Assembly: GCA_013349485.1 (NCBI GenBank)
Contig: DUZM01000227.1
Coordinates: 1 to 7,807 of the forward strand
Origin: Candidatus Hydrogenedentota bacterium
GTDB lineage: Bacteria; Hydrogenedentota; Hydrogenedentia; Hydrogenedentales; SLHB01
Length of the DNA: 7,807 bases
Direction: 5' to 3'
A program made the position numbers and the translations under genes. The first letter of the stretch is position 1, and every line of letters begins with the position of its first letter. The notes under the pieces were generated by a model, which saw nothing but the letters and a program-made list of their open reading frames with translations, was not told the origin of the DNA and did no database searches. This document shows positions 7,325 through 7,807 of this stretch, piece by piece.

Positions 7325-7383
7325 CGCGCTACACCGGGATATGCCCAACGCCACAATGAAAAACAAGACAGGATGCGACCCTC

Positions 7384-7412
7384 TATATAGCACAGCCGAA
7401 AAAGGGAATCAA
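7384..7412 (-). promoter_or_regulatory. Sigma70-type extended -10 promoter for surE
   Basis: On the minus strand: -35 TTGATT (7412-7407), a 17-base spacer, then -10 TATATA (7389-7384) preceded by TG-C, the extended -10 element. Transcription should begin near 7377, giving a leader of about 53 bases before ATG 7324. This excludes the upstream GTG at 7393 as the start. Confidence 0.6.
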
Positions 7413-7453
7413 CGCGCCCCTCCGGCTGTTCTACATACGCCGGGCAACGCGCC
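7410..7453. repeat. Direct repeat pair flanking an inverted repeat beside the surE -35 box
   Basis: CAACGCGCC occurs at 7410-7418 and again at 7445-7453, 35 bases apart in phase. Between the copies, CCGGC (7422-7426) and GCCGG (7439-7443) form an inverted repeat. The first copy overlaps the surE -35 box, so an operator is possible. Chance cannot be excluded for repeats this short. Confidence 0.3.
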
Positions 7454-7501
7454 AAATGTCCTAAAACGGTCCGCAAGACAATACAGAAGCGACAAGCTTT
7501 A

Positions 7502-7531
7502 TTGAATTCTGGGCGGGAAATATGCGATAAT
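7502..7531 (+). promoter_or_regulatory. Extended -10 promoter firing rightward
   Basis: -35 TTGAAT (7502-7507), an 18-base spacer, then -10 GATAAT (7526-7531), which matches five of six consensus bases and is preceded by TG-C. The predicted start of transcription is near 7538. It would drive the 19-codon ORF at 7551 and, about 250 bases downstream, the gene starting at 7792. Confidence 0.6.
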
Positions 7532-7550
7532 ACATGTGGAGTTGGGCGCA

Positions 7551-7610
7551 ATGTCTGATTATTTAGAAACACTTTCCGCCGGACGTCTCAGTATCGCGTG
7601 CGAGCCGTAA
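7551..7610 (+). CDS. Possible 19-residue small protein or leader peptide
   Basis: ATG to TAA encodes MSDYLETLSAGRLSIACEP. The ATG has GGAG (7538-7541) exactly nine bases upstream and lies about 13 bases after the predicted transcription start at 7538, so initiation signals are good for so short a frame. Several codons (TCT, TTA, ACA, AGT) are AT-richer than those of neighbouring genes. No membrane segment or known peptide family is recognisable, and there is no run of one amino acid as in classical attenuation leaders. A hairpin overlaps its stop codon. It could be a leader peptide for the gene at 7792, an independent small protein, or chance. Confidence 0.4.
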   Translation: MSDYLETLSAGRLSIACEP

Positions 7611-7626
7611 ACACCGGCCGGGTTTT
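7609..7626 (+). terminator. Weak terminator-like hairpin after the small ORF
   Basis: AAAC, bulged A, CC, loop GGCC, then GG and GTTT give six pairs. The T-run that completes the stem continues only briefly (TTTTGTAT). It starts at the TAA of the 19-codon ORF. It is too short to be confident of termination; attenuation is a possibility only. Confidence 0.3.
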
Positions 7627-7646
7627 GTATCTGCTGCTATGACATA

Positions 7647-7681
7647 GGCTTCTGCCGTTGCCATCGAGGTGCGGCGAAGCC
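7647..7681 (+). ncRNA. Long stem-loop in the leader of the right-hand gene
   Basis: GGCTTC (7647-7652) pairs with GAAGCC (7676-7681). After a bulged T, GCCG (7654-7657) pairs with CGGC (7672-7675), and inner pairs continue to an ATCGA loop. That makes ten Watson-Crick pairs in the outer two stems. The GAAGC arm (7676-7680) can instead pair with GCTTC (7683-7687), so two folds exclude each other. It matches no riboswitch class I recognise. Confidence 0.45.
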
Positions 7682-7776
7682 CGCTTCAGGGGGAAGAGGG
7701 TGAGGTCAGTATACGTCGTCCAAGCGCCCGCACAGGATACGTGTGAGCCATGCTCTGTGGTTTGGAACCCGGAACT

Positions 7777-7782
7777 GAGGAG
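7777..7782 (+). promoter_or_regulatory. Ribosome binding site of the right-hand gene
   Basis: GAGGAG stands nine bases before ATG 7792. It sits in the loop of a small inverted repeat, GGAA (7771-7774) with TTCC (7785-7788). Confidence 0.6.
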
Positions 7783-7791
7783 ATTTCCTAC

Positions 7792-7807
7792 ATGGGAGAA
7801 CCCCGTA
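7792..7807 (+). CDS. Start of a gene cut by the window edge
   Basis: Only ATG and four further codons (MGEPR) are visible. The start is supported by the well-placed GAGGAG and by an upstream plus-strand promoter at 7502-7531. Nothing can be said about the product. Its leader of about 250 bases, with a small ORF and hairpins, is long enough for leader-based control. Confidence 0.5.

Larger units (their letters stand above)
7394..7791. other. Intergenic region between divergent surE and the right-hand gene
   Basis: About 400 bases without a recognisable protein gene apart from a 19-codon ORF. From left to right it holds the surE promoter, a 9-base direct repeat with an inverted repeat between its copies, a plus-strand promoter, the small ORF, a terminator-like hairpin, a long stem-loop, and an SD before the next gene. 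I found no tRNA and no known riboswitch consensus in it. Other open frames here (for example on the minus strand across 7300-7572) look like chance. Confidence 0.6.

Noticed and set aside
7300..7572. 90-residue minus-strand open frame
   Set aside because: It overlaps the surE start and promoter region, has no recognisable domain and no good SD, and runs across the opposing promoter signals.
7660..7730. Resemblance to a cobalamin riboswitch (GAGGTGC...AGGGGGAAGAGGGTGA)
   Set aside because: Only scattered purine-rich blocks match. The conserved AATCC-type segment, the CCCGC-ACTGT box and the closing helix are not found in order.

Overview
The window is moderately GC-rich bacterial DNA with tightly packed genes. 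It encodes six complete, recognisable proteins, the tail of a seventh and the first codons of an eighth. MurB and GlmS point to a peptidoglycan-making bacterium. The leucine-rich-repeat tail with the 'ITD.GL..L' consensus and the PocR-AraC regulator are common in environmental Planctomycetes/Hydrogenedentes-like genomes. That placement is only a guess, because no rRNA or other phylogenetic marker is present.

Layout from left to right: (1) the C-terminal end of a leucine-rich-repeat protein (+, 2-319). (2) A minus-strand pair murB (2628-1750) then fumC (1729-338), 20 bases apart and probably cotranscribed. (3) A 225-base divergent intergenic region. (4) A PocR-AraC transcription factor (+, 2854-4002), which converges on (5) glmS (-, 5868-4033). 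(6) A 179-base glmS leader containing a hairpin and a strong Shine-Dalgarno sequence. (7) A minus-strand pair surE then a COG2426 small membrane protein, joined by an ATGA stop/start overlap, with a good extended -10 promoter at 7412-7384. (8) A right-hand region of about 400 bases with a plus-strand extended -10 promoter, a 19-codon ORF with its own Shine-Dalgarno, a terminator-like hairpin, a long imperfect stem-loop, and finally an SD-preceded ATG at 7792 that opens a gene running off the window.

Functionally, GlmS makes glucosamine-6-phosphate, the entry to UDP-GlcNAc, and MurB reduces UDP-GlcNAc-enolpyruvate to UDP-MurNAc. The cell-wall precursor pathway is therefore represented twice, alongside fumarase from the TCA cycle and the nucleotidase SurE. 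The PocR-AraC regulator sits between the two cell-wall genes, but nothing in the sequence proves it controls them. The same element (ACACTA, 4-6 bases, AACCGATTCG) lies about 95-130 bases upstream of both the murB and glmS starts. This is a speculative but checkable hint of shared control.

The least ordinary stretch is the 7500-7807 leader. I see no CRISPR array, transposase, tRNA, rRNA or phage gene. Several gene starts appear to lie inside the longest open frames and are re-assigned here (fumC, murB, surE, COG2426).
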